Shown here: positions 40,483 through 48,610 of the stretch, one piece after another
Numbering within the stretch: the first letter of the stretch is position 1
Layout: every line of letters starts with the position of its first letter
Origin: DASXUX01 sp036504595
GTDB lineage: Bacteria; Planctomycetota; SZUA-567; H5-PLA8
DNA length: 64,000 nucleotides
Assembly (NCBI GenBank): GCA_036504595.1
Contig: DASXUX010000081.1
Span: 310,001 to 374,000 of the forward strand
Reading direction: 5' to 3'
Notes under the pieces: model-generated
Told to the model about the DNA's origin: nothing
Databases searched by the model: none
Seen by the model: only the letters and a program-made list of their open reading frames with translations
Made by a program: the position numbers and the translations under genes

Positions 40483-41748
40483 TTGAAAAACGGGCGGTGG
40501 TCGCGACGGAAGTTTTTGGCGATGGCGGGGGCGGCGGTGGCGGCTCCGCTGATTGTGCCGCGTACGGCATTTGGGGCGAACGACAAGATTAACGCGGCGG
40601 TGATTGGGAATGGGAACCGCGGGGCGGATGTCCTTTCGGGATTCTTGAATCACAAGGACGTGCGCGTGGTGGCTCTGTGCGACGTGGACAAGCAGCGGCG
40701 CGAGAGCACGGCGGCGAAGGTGCAGGAGAAGTATGCGGACGGCGGGAAGTGCGATGTGTACAACGATTTTCGCGAGCTGCTGGAGCGGCGCGACATTGAC
40801 GTGATCGGGATTGCGACGCCGGACCACTGGCACGCGACGATGGCGATTGCGGCGATGAGTTCGGGGAAGGACGTTTACTGCGAGAAGCCGCTGACGCTGG
40901 TGATCGACGAAGGGCGCGCGATCGCGGCCTGTTCGGAACGTTACGGGCGGATTTTGCAGACGGGCAGCCAGCGGCGCTCGAACCCGGCGTTTCGGCGGTT
41001 CTGCGAACTGGTCGCGAACGGTCGGATCGGACAGGTGAAGACGGTGGAGATCGGGCTGGGGTGCCGGCCGCTGGAAGCTCACCCGTGGCAGCCGGAGCCC
41101 GTGCCGGAAGGGTTTGATTATGATCGGTGGCTCGGACCGGCGCCGTGGGAGCCTTACACGAAAGACCGCTGCCACTACAATTTCCGCTTTGTGCGGGCGT
41201 ATTCGGGCGGCGAGATGACCAACATCGGGGCGCATTTCCTGGATCTGGCGCAGTGGGCTTTTGGCGCGCATCCGGTCCAAGTGGAAGCTCAGGGCGAGTT
41301 CTTCGACACGGGATTGTGGAACACGTTTTCAAGGTTTCGCGTCGAGTACAAATATGCCAACGGCGCGACGGTGATCGTCACGCACGGGCCGGTGGGGATC
41401 AAGTTCACGGGAACGGAAGGATGGCTTGAAGCTCCAGCGTGGACGAACACGCCGGACAAGGGCGAACCGGCGTCGGTGCTGAAGTCATTCATCGGGCCGA
41501 GCGACATTCATCTGCATCAAGCTCACGGCGACCACATGGAGGATTTCATCTGGGCCGTGCAGACGCGCGGGCGGAACTCCGCGCCGGCGGAGGTCGGGCA
41601 TCGCACGGTGACGTGCTGTCATCTGGGCACGATTGCGTTGACGCTGGGGCGCAAGCTGCGCTGGGACTTTGCGCGAGAGGAGTTCATCGGCGACGAGCAG
41701 GCGAACGCGATGAAGACGAAGGTGTACCGGGCGCCGTGGAGAATCTAG
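40483..41748 (+). CDS. Tat-exported Gfo/Idh/MocA-family oxidoreductase
   Basis: 421 aa. The N-terminus is a twin-arginine signal (WSRRKFLAMAGAAVAAPLIV), so the folded NAD(P)-binding enzyme is exported. The Rossmann domain begins AAVIGNGNRGADVL, and DVYCEKPLTLVIDEG carries the family's EKP motif (Lys catalytic or cofactor-binding). The C-terminal half has GGEMTNIGAHFLDLAQWAFG with the conserved His. These large secreted families are expanded in planctomycetes and act on unknown sugars. The start is TTG 40483, with GGAGAG at 40471-40476; no ATG fits the Tat signal. Expected in the periplasm. Confidence 0.9.
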   Translation: MKNGRWSRRKFLAMAGAAVAAPLIVPRTAFGANDKINAAVIGNGNRGADVLSGFLNHKDVRVVALCDVDKQRRESTAAKVQEKYADGGKCDVYNDFRELLERRDIDVIGIATPDHWHATMAIAAMSSGKDVYCEKPLTLVIDEGRAIAACSERYGRILQTGSQRRSNPAFRRFCELVANGRIGQVKTVEIGLGCRPLEAHPWQPEPVPEGFDYDRWLGPAPWEPYTKDRCHYNFRFVRAYSGGEMTNIGAHFLDLAQWAFGAHPVQVEAQGEFFDTGLWNTFSRFRVEYKYANGATVIVTHGPVGIKFTGTEGWLEAPAWTNTPDKGEPASVLKSFIGPSDIHLHQAHGDHMEDFIWAVQTRGRNSAPAEVGHRTVTCCHLGTIALTLGRKLRWDFAREEFIGDEQANAMKTKVYRAPWRI

Positions 41749-41830
41749 GGGTCGGGGGGCAGGGGGCAGGGTGCGGGGGAGGCGAAGTTTCGTGCGCGTC
41801 CCCGTTACTCCCCGTCCCCATTACTCCGAA
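41748..41830. repeat. GGGGGCAGGG repeat and half of a dispersed palindrome
   Basis: GGGGGCAGGGGGCAGGGTG units (41754-41777) are followed by AGTTTCGTGCGCGTCCCCGT (41786-41805), which recurs at 42538-42557. Confidence 0.7.
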
Positions 41831-41900
41831 TCTCAAGTTCTTCGCCTGCTTGACGCGGCAAAACCGCTGTGTAGACGGTGGTTCAAAGGAAAAATGTCCT

Positions 41901-42395
41901 ATGGATTTCCAATCGCCCCTGAAGCACCAGTACCATGCCGCGCTTAAGGCCCTTCGCCTGGCCATTGAGCAATGCCCCGACGCCATGTGGGACAGCCCTG
42001 AGAGCTGGTGCGCGCCTTTCTGGCGCGTCGCCTACCACACGTTGTTCTTCGCGCACTTCTACCTCCAGCAGGACCAGAGAAAATTCAAGCCTTGGGACAA
42101 GCATCATGAGTGGATCGAGACCTTGGACCACGCGGCGGCCGCAGCGAGCAAGCCGGGCGGACCGTACACCCGCGAGGAGATACTGGAGTATTGGCATATC
42201 TGCGACGGCATGATTGACGCCGGCGTTGAGGCGTTGGATTTGTCAGCCAAGCAATGCGGTTTCCCCTGGTACGAGATGCCCACGCTGGAACACCAACTGG
42301 TCAACATCAGGCACGTCCAGCATCACGCTGCAGTGCTGGCCGCCCGCTTGCGCAGTTCGGGGGGCGCTGCGATAGATTGGGTTGGGCGAGCATGA
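41901..42395 (+). CDS. DinB-family protein
   Basis: 164-aa four-helix-bundle protein of the DinB/YfiT superfamily. Metal-ligand His residues are placed as in the family: RVAYHTLFFAHFYLQQ (about 40-45) and NIRHVQHHAAVLAAR (about 138-142). Members are metal-dependent thiol or DNA-damage-related enzymes, mostly without known substrates. AAAGGA at 41885-41890 supports ATG 41901; a longer frame upstream has no family similarity. Confidence 0.85.
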   Translation: MDFQSPLKHQYHAALKALRLAIEQCPDAMWDSPESWCAPFWRVAYHTLFFAHFYLQQDQRKFKPWDKHHEWIETLDHAAAAASKPGGPYTREEILEYWHICDGMIDAGVEALDLSAKQCGFPWYEMPTLEHQLVNIRHVQHHAAVLAARLRSSGGAAIDWVGRA

Positions 42396-42451
42396 GGCGG
42401 AACGGTGCCAACCGGCTGAAAACAGCGACAGATCCCGCTAATTGGACAAAG

Positions 42452-42563
42452 AAACGGGGACACAAAGAAGCGGGGACAGGCACGAAACCCTGCGCTCCGT
42501 GTGCGCATCATCAAGCCCGTTTACCAGCGGTCAAGAGAGTTTCGTGCGCGTCCCCGTTATTCC
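42452..42563. repeat. REP-like palindrome (ACGGGGACA ... CGTCCCCGT)
   Basis: The left arm, GGGGACAGGCACGAAAC (42472-42488), pairs with GTTTCGTGCGCGTCCCC (42539-42555). It is preceded by an extra ACGGGGACACAAAG. The right arm is duplicated at 41786-41811. It is similar in style to repeats mobilised by RAYT-type transposases, but no such gene is in the window. Confidence 0.75.
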
Positions 42564-42593
42564 GTTTCTACACAACTCTGCGCGCTTTATTTT

Positions 42594-42690
42594 GCCCTTT
42601 CAGGGCGCCGAAATCATGGGGCGCTGGGACCCAGGGCGGCGCTCACTTCGTGAGCTTGCCCTGGGCTTTCATAGGTAGGCCTTTCAGGCC
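42594..42690. repeat. Three-hairpin element with CCTTTCAGG loops
   Basis: GCCCT-TTC-AGGGC (42594-42606), a long hairpin CCCAGGGC/GCCCTGGG (42630-42664) and GGCCT-TTC-AGGCC (42678-42690) are symmetrically arranged. This layout resembles the CCCAGGGC...GCCCTGGG repeats I recall from other PVC genomes. Confidence 0.75.
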
Positions 42691-43013
42691 AAACGGCTTT
42701 TGCGCCGGATGGTCGGCGGCAATGGCGAGCGCCACGGGTTCGGCGGGAGATGTGAAGAGGAGTTCGGTGACAGAGCACGCCGTCTTTTTGGGCCCGAACA
42801 GGCAGACGGCTCGGTCCCCTCGTTTTCGTCATTTTTGTGTCCCCCTCATTTTGCAGGTTGGCAGCGGAGTAAAAAAACTGTTCAGTCAAAGATGGCCGGA
42901 CGACTGTTCTGCCGGCGTGCATTTTCTTGAAGGCTTCTTGTGCCTGCGGCACCCCGCCGGCACGATGGCCGGCGTGGCCACCCGCGGGGGACGGGGACCG
43001 GAGGGCACGCTTG

Positions 43014-43051
43014 AGTTCGCCGCAAAAGGACGCGGCGAACACAAACGTGCC
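43014..43051. repeat. GGCACG-family hairpin
   Basis: GGCACGCTTGAGTTCGCCGC pairs with GCGGCGAACACAAACGTGCC around AAAAGGAC. The plan is the same as in one hairpin of the metX-metW element (GCACGCTTGAGTCCGCGC-AAAAAGAA-CGCGCG). Confidence 0.8.
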
Positions 43052-43071
43052 ACCTGCGGGGGAGAGGGGAA

Positions 43072-43905
43072 TTACCATCCGTGGCTGTCGCGTTGGGGGC
43101 CGGGCGGGATGAGGGGGCAGTGGGTGACGGTCTTTTCTTTGTCGGGGGCGGCGTAGTTCCAGGAAAAGCGGATGCGGGTGCCGGCGGCGGAGAGGGCGGC
43201 CAGTTCGATGGCGGCGCTGTCGATGTCGCCGATGGGCTGCGGGAGATGTTGGGACTCCGGCCAAGTGACGGAGTGCGCGGTCGCCTTTTTCTGCAAGGTC
43301 AGGCCGAGTTGAAGTGCGTCGCTATAGGTCAGCAGGAAGTAATTCACATCGACGGTGACTGCGCCTTGCGTGAAGGGGGTCTTGGGGCGGTAGACCTCGA
43401 CTTCCAGTTGCGGGTCGTCGTCGGGGTAGGCCAGCAGTTGCGGAATGCGCAGTTCGGCGGCGGCGAAGTAGAGCGAGGGGAGACCGTCGTCCATGCGGAT
43501 GGCATAGTCAGCTCCGGCCGCGTCGAAGCTGTTGACGTACCACGCTTCGACCTCGCCGGCTGAGAGCGTGTCGCTGGACGGTTCGTTAATCGTCCACGAA
43601 AGGGTGCGGTGTTCGAGGACCAGGGCGCTTCCGCCCTTGGCGACGACGGCGGCAATTCCTTTGTCGGTCAGGCGCAGTTGCAGAGAGGCCCACATGCTTT
43701 GATCGCCCCACCATTTGGCGCCGTCGCCGACCCACGCGAGTTGCATCAAGCGCGGCGCGTTTGCGTCCAATGCGGGCGCGGCAGAAACACACGGCAGAGG
43801 TTGGGAATCGATCAAGGAATCGGCGGCGCGCGCAGTTCCTGCGGCCAGCAGCGCGATGGCTGCGGCGAGGGCGGTGAACAGATGAGTGCCCGGCACGCGG
43901 GGCAT
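43072..43905 (-). CDS. Secreted protein of unknown function, beta-rich
   Basis: 277 aa with a signal peptide (LFTALAAAIALLAAGTARAA). The mature part is beta-strand-rich with many Trp and Asp (LMQLAWVGDGAKWWGDQSMW, LSWTINEPSSDTLSAGEVEA, ADYAIRMDDGLPSLYFAAAE). A carbohydrate-binding or sugar-interacting fold resembling the CBM9-type domain of secreted proteins is conceivable from the ADYAIRMDDGLPSLYFA pattern, but I cannot confirm it. GGAGGAG upstream supports ATG 43905. It converges with the DinB gene across the repeat-rich gap. Confidence 0.6.
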   Translation of the reverse strand: MPRVPGTHLFTALAAAIALLAAGTARAADSLIDSQPLPCVSAAPALDANAPRLMQLAWVGDGAKWWGDQSMWASLQLRLTDKGIAAVVAKGGSALVLEHRTLSWTINEPSSDTLSAGEVEAWYVNSFDAAGADYAIRMDDGLPSLYFAAAELRIPQLLAYPDDDPQLEVEVYRPKTPFTQGAVTVDVNYFLLTYSDALQLGLTLQKKATAHSVTWPESQHLPQPIGDIDSAAIELAALSAAGTRIRFSWNYAAPDKEKTVTHCPLIPPGPQRDSHGW

Positions 43906-44732
43906 GGGGATTCACTCCTCCACATTCGGCCAACCTCAGTAAACCATTTTTTGGGTGGTTTGGCTAATGGGCGAAGGGTTCGGGGGTCAGGGTTCGGGGC
44001 TCGGGGTTCAAGCAATGCAAAAAATATTTTGCGAATATTTACCGAAAAGTCTGCAACAAAGTCTGGGGAGCAACGTCAGTAATATTGGAAGGGTCGTGGG
44101 GATACTCTGTCCCGACGAAAGTGTTCTTTGACAAGCGAGGTCACGAGGGGTTTGTGCAAAGGTGCGCTTCTGGACAGATGCGGTTGAAGCGTGGTGTCTG
44201 CAAACGGAAAAGGTGCAGACCCATGGCAATCCCTGCACATGTGCACTTTTTTACAGGATTCGAGCCAACAGAATCGTGCGGGAGACGTCGTAAGGAATAG
44301 GTTGTACTATTCGAATTGAAACTTCAGAATTTTGGAACCGATTTCTGCGCATTGTGCACTTTTTTACAGAAAGATGGTGTTAAATAGAGCTGGAGATCCG
44401 GCAAGACGAGCGTCATGGACGACAAGGAAAAGCGGGTTTACTGGGGCGGCGTCTGCGAACGCCTTGAATGCCGCTCCCTTGCGGTCGCGGTTCTGGCGCG
44501 CACAGGTGCACTTCTGGACAGAAGCGGCTGAAGGCATCGGTCTGCAAACGGAAAAAGTGCAGACCGATGGCACCACGCACATGTGCAGTCTTGGACAAAG
44601 ATGTGGAAGCGGAAAGGATCGAGCAGTCGTAAAAACGTGGAAGGCGTTGTCCGATCACGTGTTGAAAACAGTTGACACGGCACGGAAAGAGCAGAGTATG
44701 CGGTTGTTTCAAACCAGTCGGGAGGCACGCCC
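43906..44732 (+). repeat. GTGCA-motif array C in the leader of the solute-binding lipoprotein gene
   Basis: 827 nt without a gene. A GGGTTCG heptamer tract (43979-44012) is followed by a leader shared with array A (44043-44178). Five motif copies on the plus strand begin at 44162, 44241, 44354, 44506 and 44583. Between them are hairpins such as GGTCTGCA/TGCAGACC (44540-44565) and a near copy, GTCTGCA/TGCAGAC (about 44198-44221). The last copy ends 133 nt before ATG 44733. Confidence 0.8.
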
Positions 44733-46079
44733 ATGAACGAGCGGTCGATTCGAGGCTTGTTCGTTATCGCTGTACTGGCGCTCCTAGCGGGGTGCGGAAG
44801 CGACACGTCGCAAAGCGGCAAATCTGCCGGCGCGAAGAAGACGTTGAGCATCACGTGGGCGGCCTGGCCGCCAGCGGACGTTCTGGCCACGATGGCTCGC
44901 GAATGGGGCGCGGCGAACAACGTCGAAATCAAGACCGAGTTTATTCCTTGGTCGGACTTCAAAGACAAGATTTACGCGGAGTTCGAGAAGAAGAGCGGCA
45001 AGTACGACATCGTCATCGGCGACAGCCAGTGGACCGGCAAAGGCGCCTCGGAAGGACATTACCTCGACATTACCGATTGGCTGAAGGGGCTGCCGAATTT
45101 CTCGGAAATCGAGCCGGCGGCGCTGACGAGCTATTGCGAGTACCCTCGCGGGTCGGGGCGTTACTTCGCCGCGCCGTGCGAACTGGACGCGTGCGGTTTT
45201 GCGTACCGGAAGGATTGGTTTGAGGACGCCAAGGAAAAAGAAGCATTCAAGGCCAAGTACAATCGCGAACTAGAGGTGCCGAAGACGTGGGCGGAGCTAA
45301 AGGACATCGCAGAGTTCTTCCACCGGCCCGACCAGAAGCAGTACGGCATCTCTCTGTTCACGGACAATGGCCAGTACGACGCGGTGACGATGGGCTTCAT
45401 GCAGGTGATGCTCGCTTACGGCGGCAATTTCTGCGACCAGGAATTCAAGGTCGATGGCCAGATCAATTCGAAGCAAAGCGTCGAGGCGCTGACATTCTAC
45501 AAGAGTCTGTGCGCGTTCATGCCGCCGGATTCGGAGCACTTCTACCACAGACAGTGCCTGGACGCTCACGAGAATGGCAGCGTGGCGATGTCGATGCACT
45601 TCTTCGCGTTGATGCCGGAGCTGACCGATCCGGAGAAGTGCAAATGTGCGAAGGCCACGGGCTTTTTCGCGGCGCCCGCCGGACCTGCGGGGCGGTTTGC
45701 GAGCCTGGGCGGGACGGGCTTTTCGATCATGAAGCACACGACGCCGGAGAAGCAGCAACTTGCGCGGCGCTTCATCCAATGGTTCCTGCAGACAGAGAAT
45801 CAGAAGAAATGGGGCAGCTATCCGGGGTGTTTCTCCGCAAATATGAAGGCGAATTCGGACCCCGCGGTGTTCAGCGCGGCGCCGTTTAACGTGGCGTTCC
45901 ACGACACGCTGCCGCTGCTGAGGGACTTCTACAATACGCCTGAATACGCCGAACTGATGCAGTCGTGCCAGGAGCACTGGCACGCGGCGCTCTATGGGAA
46001 AGAAACGCCGCAGCAGGCGCTGGATCTGGTCGCAAAAGAGCACACCGAGATTCACAAGAAAGCCGGTGTGCTCAAGTAG
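44733..46079 (+). CDS. ABC transporter extracellular solute-binding lipoprotein (family 1)
   Basis: 448 aa, lipobox LALLAGC (Cys at about 22), so anchored after Lsp and Lnt processing; lnt is at the left edge of this window. The MalE-like fold shows AAWPPADVLATMAREWG, KYDIVIGDSQWTG, ELDACGFAYRKDWFEDAKEK, VPKTWAELKDIAEFF and GSVAMSMHFFALMPEL. A carbohydrate is the likely ligand. No permease or ATPase gene follows, so it must work with a distant transporter. CGGGAGGC lies upstream of ATG 44733. Its very long leader carries array C. Confidence 0.92.
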   Translation: MNERSIRGLFVIAVLALLAGCGSDTSQSGKSAGAKKTLSITWAAWPPADVLATMAREWGAANNVEIKTEFIPWSDFKDKIYAEFEKKSGKYDIVIGDSQWTGKGASEGHYLDITDWLKGLPNFSEIEPAALTSYCEYPRGSGRYFAAPCELDACGFAYRKDWFEDAKEKEAFKAKYNRELEVPKTWAELKDIAEFFHRPDQKQYGISLFTDNGQYDAVTMGFMQVMLAYGGNFCDQEFKVDGQINSKQSVEALTFYKSLCAFMPPDSEHFYHRQCLDAHENGSVAMSMHFFALMPELTDPEKCKCAKATGFFAAPAGPAGRFASLGGTGFSIMKHTTPEKQQLARRFIQWFLQTENQKKWGSYPGCFSANMKANSDPAVFSAAPFNVAFHDTLPLLRDFYNTPEYAELMQSCQEHWHAALYGKETPQQALDLVAKEHTEIHKKAGVLK

Positions 46080-46106
46080 CTTGCGTCTAGAGAAGCACGC
46101 GGTCGA

Positions 46107-46550
46107 CTATTTGATTTCCAGAGGCCCAGCCTTGAACAACGGCTTCTCCTCCTTGATGATGATGCGATCGCGGGGCTCGACGTAGCGCCGCTCTTCGATG
46201 ACTTTTTCCCGGTGGCCGAGGTCAGGGTTACTGCGATCGTAGACGACATTATGGCCGGTCACATCATAGATCCGGTCCACCGTAACCTTTGGGCCGGCTT
46301 GCTGCATCCACAGGCTGCCGTCCACCTGGACGGTCTGCTGGTTGAGGGTTCGAGACAACTGGCCGAGCTGCTGACTGCCGCCGAAATCAAGGTTGTAGAT
46401 CTGCCCGTTGGAGCTGATAGCGGGGCCCGTCTGGGGATCGAAACTAAGAGTTCCCTTGATCTGGACGTGCGCGAATTCGTCGCTCGCCGCGGCATACACG
46501 CCGGCTTGCAGCGTCAGCACCATCGTTGCCAAAGCAACTTTCCACCACAT
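46107..46550 (-). CDS. Small secreted protein, unknown function
   Basis: 147 aa with a signal peptide (MWWKVALATMVLTLQAGVYA). The mature part reads HVQIKGTLSFDPQTGPAISS, then IYNLDFGGSQQLGQLSRTLN and QTVQVDGSLWMQQAGPKVTV, a beta-rich fold that recalls small OB-like or DUF5818-type envelope proteins. The C-terminal third is charged (EKVIEERRYVEPRDRIIIKE). GGAGGAAAC directly before ATG 46550 is strong. It converges with the lipoprotein gene 28 nt away. Confidence 0.65.
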   Translation of the reverse strand: MWWKVALATMVLTLQAGVYAAASDEFAHVQIKGTLSFDPQTGPAISSNGQIYNLDFGGSQQLGQLSRTLNQQTVQVDGSLWMQQAGPKVTVDRIYDVTGHNVVYDRSNPDLGHREKVIEERRYVEPRDRIIIKEEKPLFKAGPLEIK

Positions 46551-46630
46551 CGTTGTTTCCTCCGAGATATGTTACTCCCGCAATGTGGCGGGAGCGCCGC
46601 TGTAGGGAGGTGCAAGCGGCGAGCCATGCG

Positions 46631-46809
46631 CGATTGCGGATTGCAGATTGCGGAATGCGGATTGAACAGCGAAGAACTCCACGCGAGGACGCAACCGACA
46701 GGGTGGCTCGGAGATGCTATCTGCTTGATTCCTCTCTGCCAGCTCTGCGGTTTCAGCGTCTCTGCGTTGAGGCTGTTAATTCCCCAATCCGCAATCCGAA
46801 ATCCGCAAT
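46631..46809. repeat. GGATTGC heptamer inverted pair
   Basis: GATTGCGGATTGCAGATTGC (46632-46651, continuing to 46665) faces CCAATCCGCAATCCGAAATC (46785-46804). About 110 nt lie between them, including TCTCTGCGTTGAGG-type sequence. Confidence 0.8.
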
Positions 46810-46813
46810 GGAA

Positions 46814-48331
46814 TCAGTGCGCGCGCTGGAAGAGGACGACCTGGACGGTCTTGGCGAGAATGCGGAGGTCGAGTTCGAGGGACCAGTTTTCAATATAGTA
46901 GAGGTCGAGTTTGACCATTTCTTCGAACGTGAGTTCGTTGCGACCGGAGACTTGCCATAGCCCGGATATTCCGGGCAAGACTTCGAAGCGGCGCAGGTGA
47001 ATCGGACGGTAGTTTTCGACCTCGTACGAGACCGGCGGGCGCGGACCGATCAAGCTCATGTCGCCGCGGAGCACGTTCCAGAGCTGCGGGAGTTCGTCGA
47101 TGCTGAACTGGCGCAGGAAGCGGCCGATTTTCGTGACGCGCGGGTCGTCGGTGATCTTGTAGATCGTGCGGCCCTTGGCGTCCTTGGCTCCATCGGCCGA
47201 ACCGGCGATGTATTTCTTGAGGTAGTTGCGATGGGACTGGACCGAATCGCCGGAATCCGCGCCGACGCGCATGGTCCGGAACTTCCAGAAGCGGAATCGG
47301 CTGCGGCGATAGCCGATGCGTTCCTGGAAATAGAGCGCCGGGCCGCGATCGCTGAGCTTGATCCAGATGGCGCTGACGATCAGCAGCGGCATCAGGAGCG
47401 CGAGCAGCAAGCCGGAGACGAGAATGTCGAAGAGGCGTTTGCTGAGGTAGTTGATGCCTTCGATCCGCGAGCCGCGCATGCCCAGGAGCGGGATGTCGCC
47501 GACGAGCGAAAGGTCCATGTGGTCGAGCAGCATTTCGTAAACGTCCGGCACCATGCGGAAGCGGACGTGCGCGCGGTAGCAGTCTTCGGCGAGCTGCTTG
47601 AGAACCGGCTGCGGGGCGTCGGGTATTGCGACGACGACTTCGTCGATCGAGTGCTCGCCTGCGAGGTCAACCAAGTTGCTTGGCTCGCCCAAGACTTTCA
47701 ACCGAAAGACACTGTTGGCGTCGAGAGCCGGGGCTTCGTCACGTACCGGTCCCGTCGCCAACGTTCCAACGATGTGGTTCGTCCCACGCGCCGCCAGCGC
47801 TCGCGCCAGATCCTCGGCCAGCGGGCCCGTTCCGACGAAGAGAATCCGGTGCTGGCCGATGCCGCTGCGCGAGAGAGTCCGAAGTCCCTTGCGAAAGAGC
47901 CCGCGACCGGCCGACAGACACACAATGCTGCACGGCACAAGGAGGAGAGAATACGCGCGCGAAAACTGGAACTGCTCTTGGTCGTTGCGCACTCGCACGT
48001 AGAAGCTGATCGCGGTCAGCAGCACGGTGGCCACGAAGACCGCCGCGCACAGCCGCAGGAATTCACCGGTGCCGTCTTCCGGTTCGTCGTACAGGCGCAT
48101 CTCGCGCAGAATCAGCCAGAAGATGGGCAGCGCGACGAGCACGGCGAGGACGTAGGGTTGCTTGGGTGTCCAGCCCCACGACGTCATGAACGGATTCCAG
48201 CCGAGGTGGACGGACATCCAGTCGTTAACGTCGAAGCGCAGCCACCAGGCAAGCTGCATCGCCAGCAGCAGCATCAGCGTGTCGCTGAGCGCCAGCAGCA
48301 GAGCCTGAGTTCGTTTGCGGCCTTCGCGCAT
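46814..48331 (-). CDS. Exopolysaccharide biosynthesis polyprenyl glycosylphosphotransferase (WcaJ-like)
   Basis: 505 aa. Four to five N-terminal membrane helices (TQALLLALSDTLMLLLAMQL, AVFVATVLLTAISFYV) lead to a Rossmann-like central domain (GIGQHRILFVGTGPLAEDLA) and a C-terminal bacterial sugar-transferase domain. The latter contains KRLFDILVSGLLLALLMPLL, FWKFRTMRVGAD, KIGRFLRQFSIDELPQLWNV (the catalytic DE), GDMSLIGPRPPVSYEV and LPGISGLWQVSGRNELTFEE. It loads the first sugar phosphate onto undecaprenyl phosphate. Divergent from the WecG/TagA-TPR fusion, which could act next in the same polymer pathway. Confidence 0.93.
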   Translation of the reverse strand: MREGRKRTQALLLALSDTLMLLLAMQLAWWLRFDVNDWMSVHLGWNPFMTSWGWTPKQPYVLAVLVALPIFWLILREMRLYDEPEDGTGEFLRLCAAVFVATVLLTAISFYVRVRNDQEQFQFSRAYSLLLVPCSIVCLSAGRGLFRKGLRTLSRSGIGQHRILFVGTGPLAEDLARALAARGTNHIVGTLATGPVRDEAPALDANSVFRLKVLGEPSNLVDLAGEHSIDEVVVAIPDAPQPVLKQLAEDCYRAHVRFRMVPDVYEMLLDHMDLSLVGDIPLLGMRGSRIEGINYLSKRLFDILVSGLLLALLMPLLIVSAIWIKLSDRGPALYFQERIGYRRSRFRFWKFRTMRVGADSGDSVQSHRNYLKKYIAGSADGAKDAKGRTIYKITDDPRVTKIGRFLRQFSIDELPQLWNVLRGDMSLIGPRPPVSYEVENYRPIHLRRFEVLPGISGLWQVSGRNELTFEEMVKLDLYYIENWSLELDLRILAKTVQVVLFQRAH

Positions 48332-48610
48332 GCTCGCCTTTGCTTCCCTGTGCAGCGACGCAGGAAATCACCTGCAGTTGGTGTCCGATCAGACCAGAAC
48401 GATTACCGCCACATTATAGACGCTCGCCAGTGCGCGTCTATGAACCAGAGTGCCCGAAAATTATTACCGGACGATAACAGTGGGGTTGAGGGTTCAGGGG
48501 GCCGCTCACGACTCTACCACTCATCATTCACCAGAGTTTGCCTTTTCGCGCCCTGGACCTTATTCTATCGAGCGTGAACCTTTTCCCGATGGCACGACAC
48601 GAAACGATCT

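Larger units (their letters stand above)
42396..43071. other. Repeat-rich gap without a gene
   Basis: 676 nt between the DinB gene and a converging minus-strand gene. It holds a REP-like palindrome (42452-42563), a three-hairpin element (42594-42690), a pyrimidine-rich tract (42812-42850, GTCCCCTCGTTTTCGTC-like) and a GGCACG hairpin (43014-43051). Open frames here are translations of the palindromes and show no protein similarity. Confidence 0.65.

Noticed and set aside
42614..43264. A 216-codon minus-strand frame in the repeat-rich gap
   Set aside because: Made of palindrome translations (Pro/Arg/His-rich) and overlaps a better gene at its left side.
44162..44599. Integron attC array
   Set aside because: No integrase and no cassette genes between motif copies; the motif lacks attC R and L box structure.
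46997..48577. A 526-codon plus-strand frame opposite the sugar transferase
   Set aside because: Antisense shadow of a clear WcaJ-like gene.
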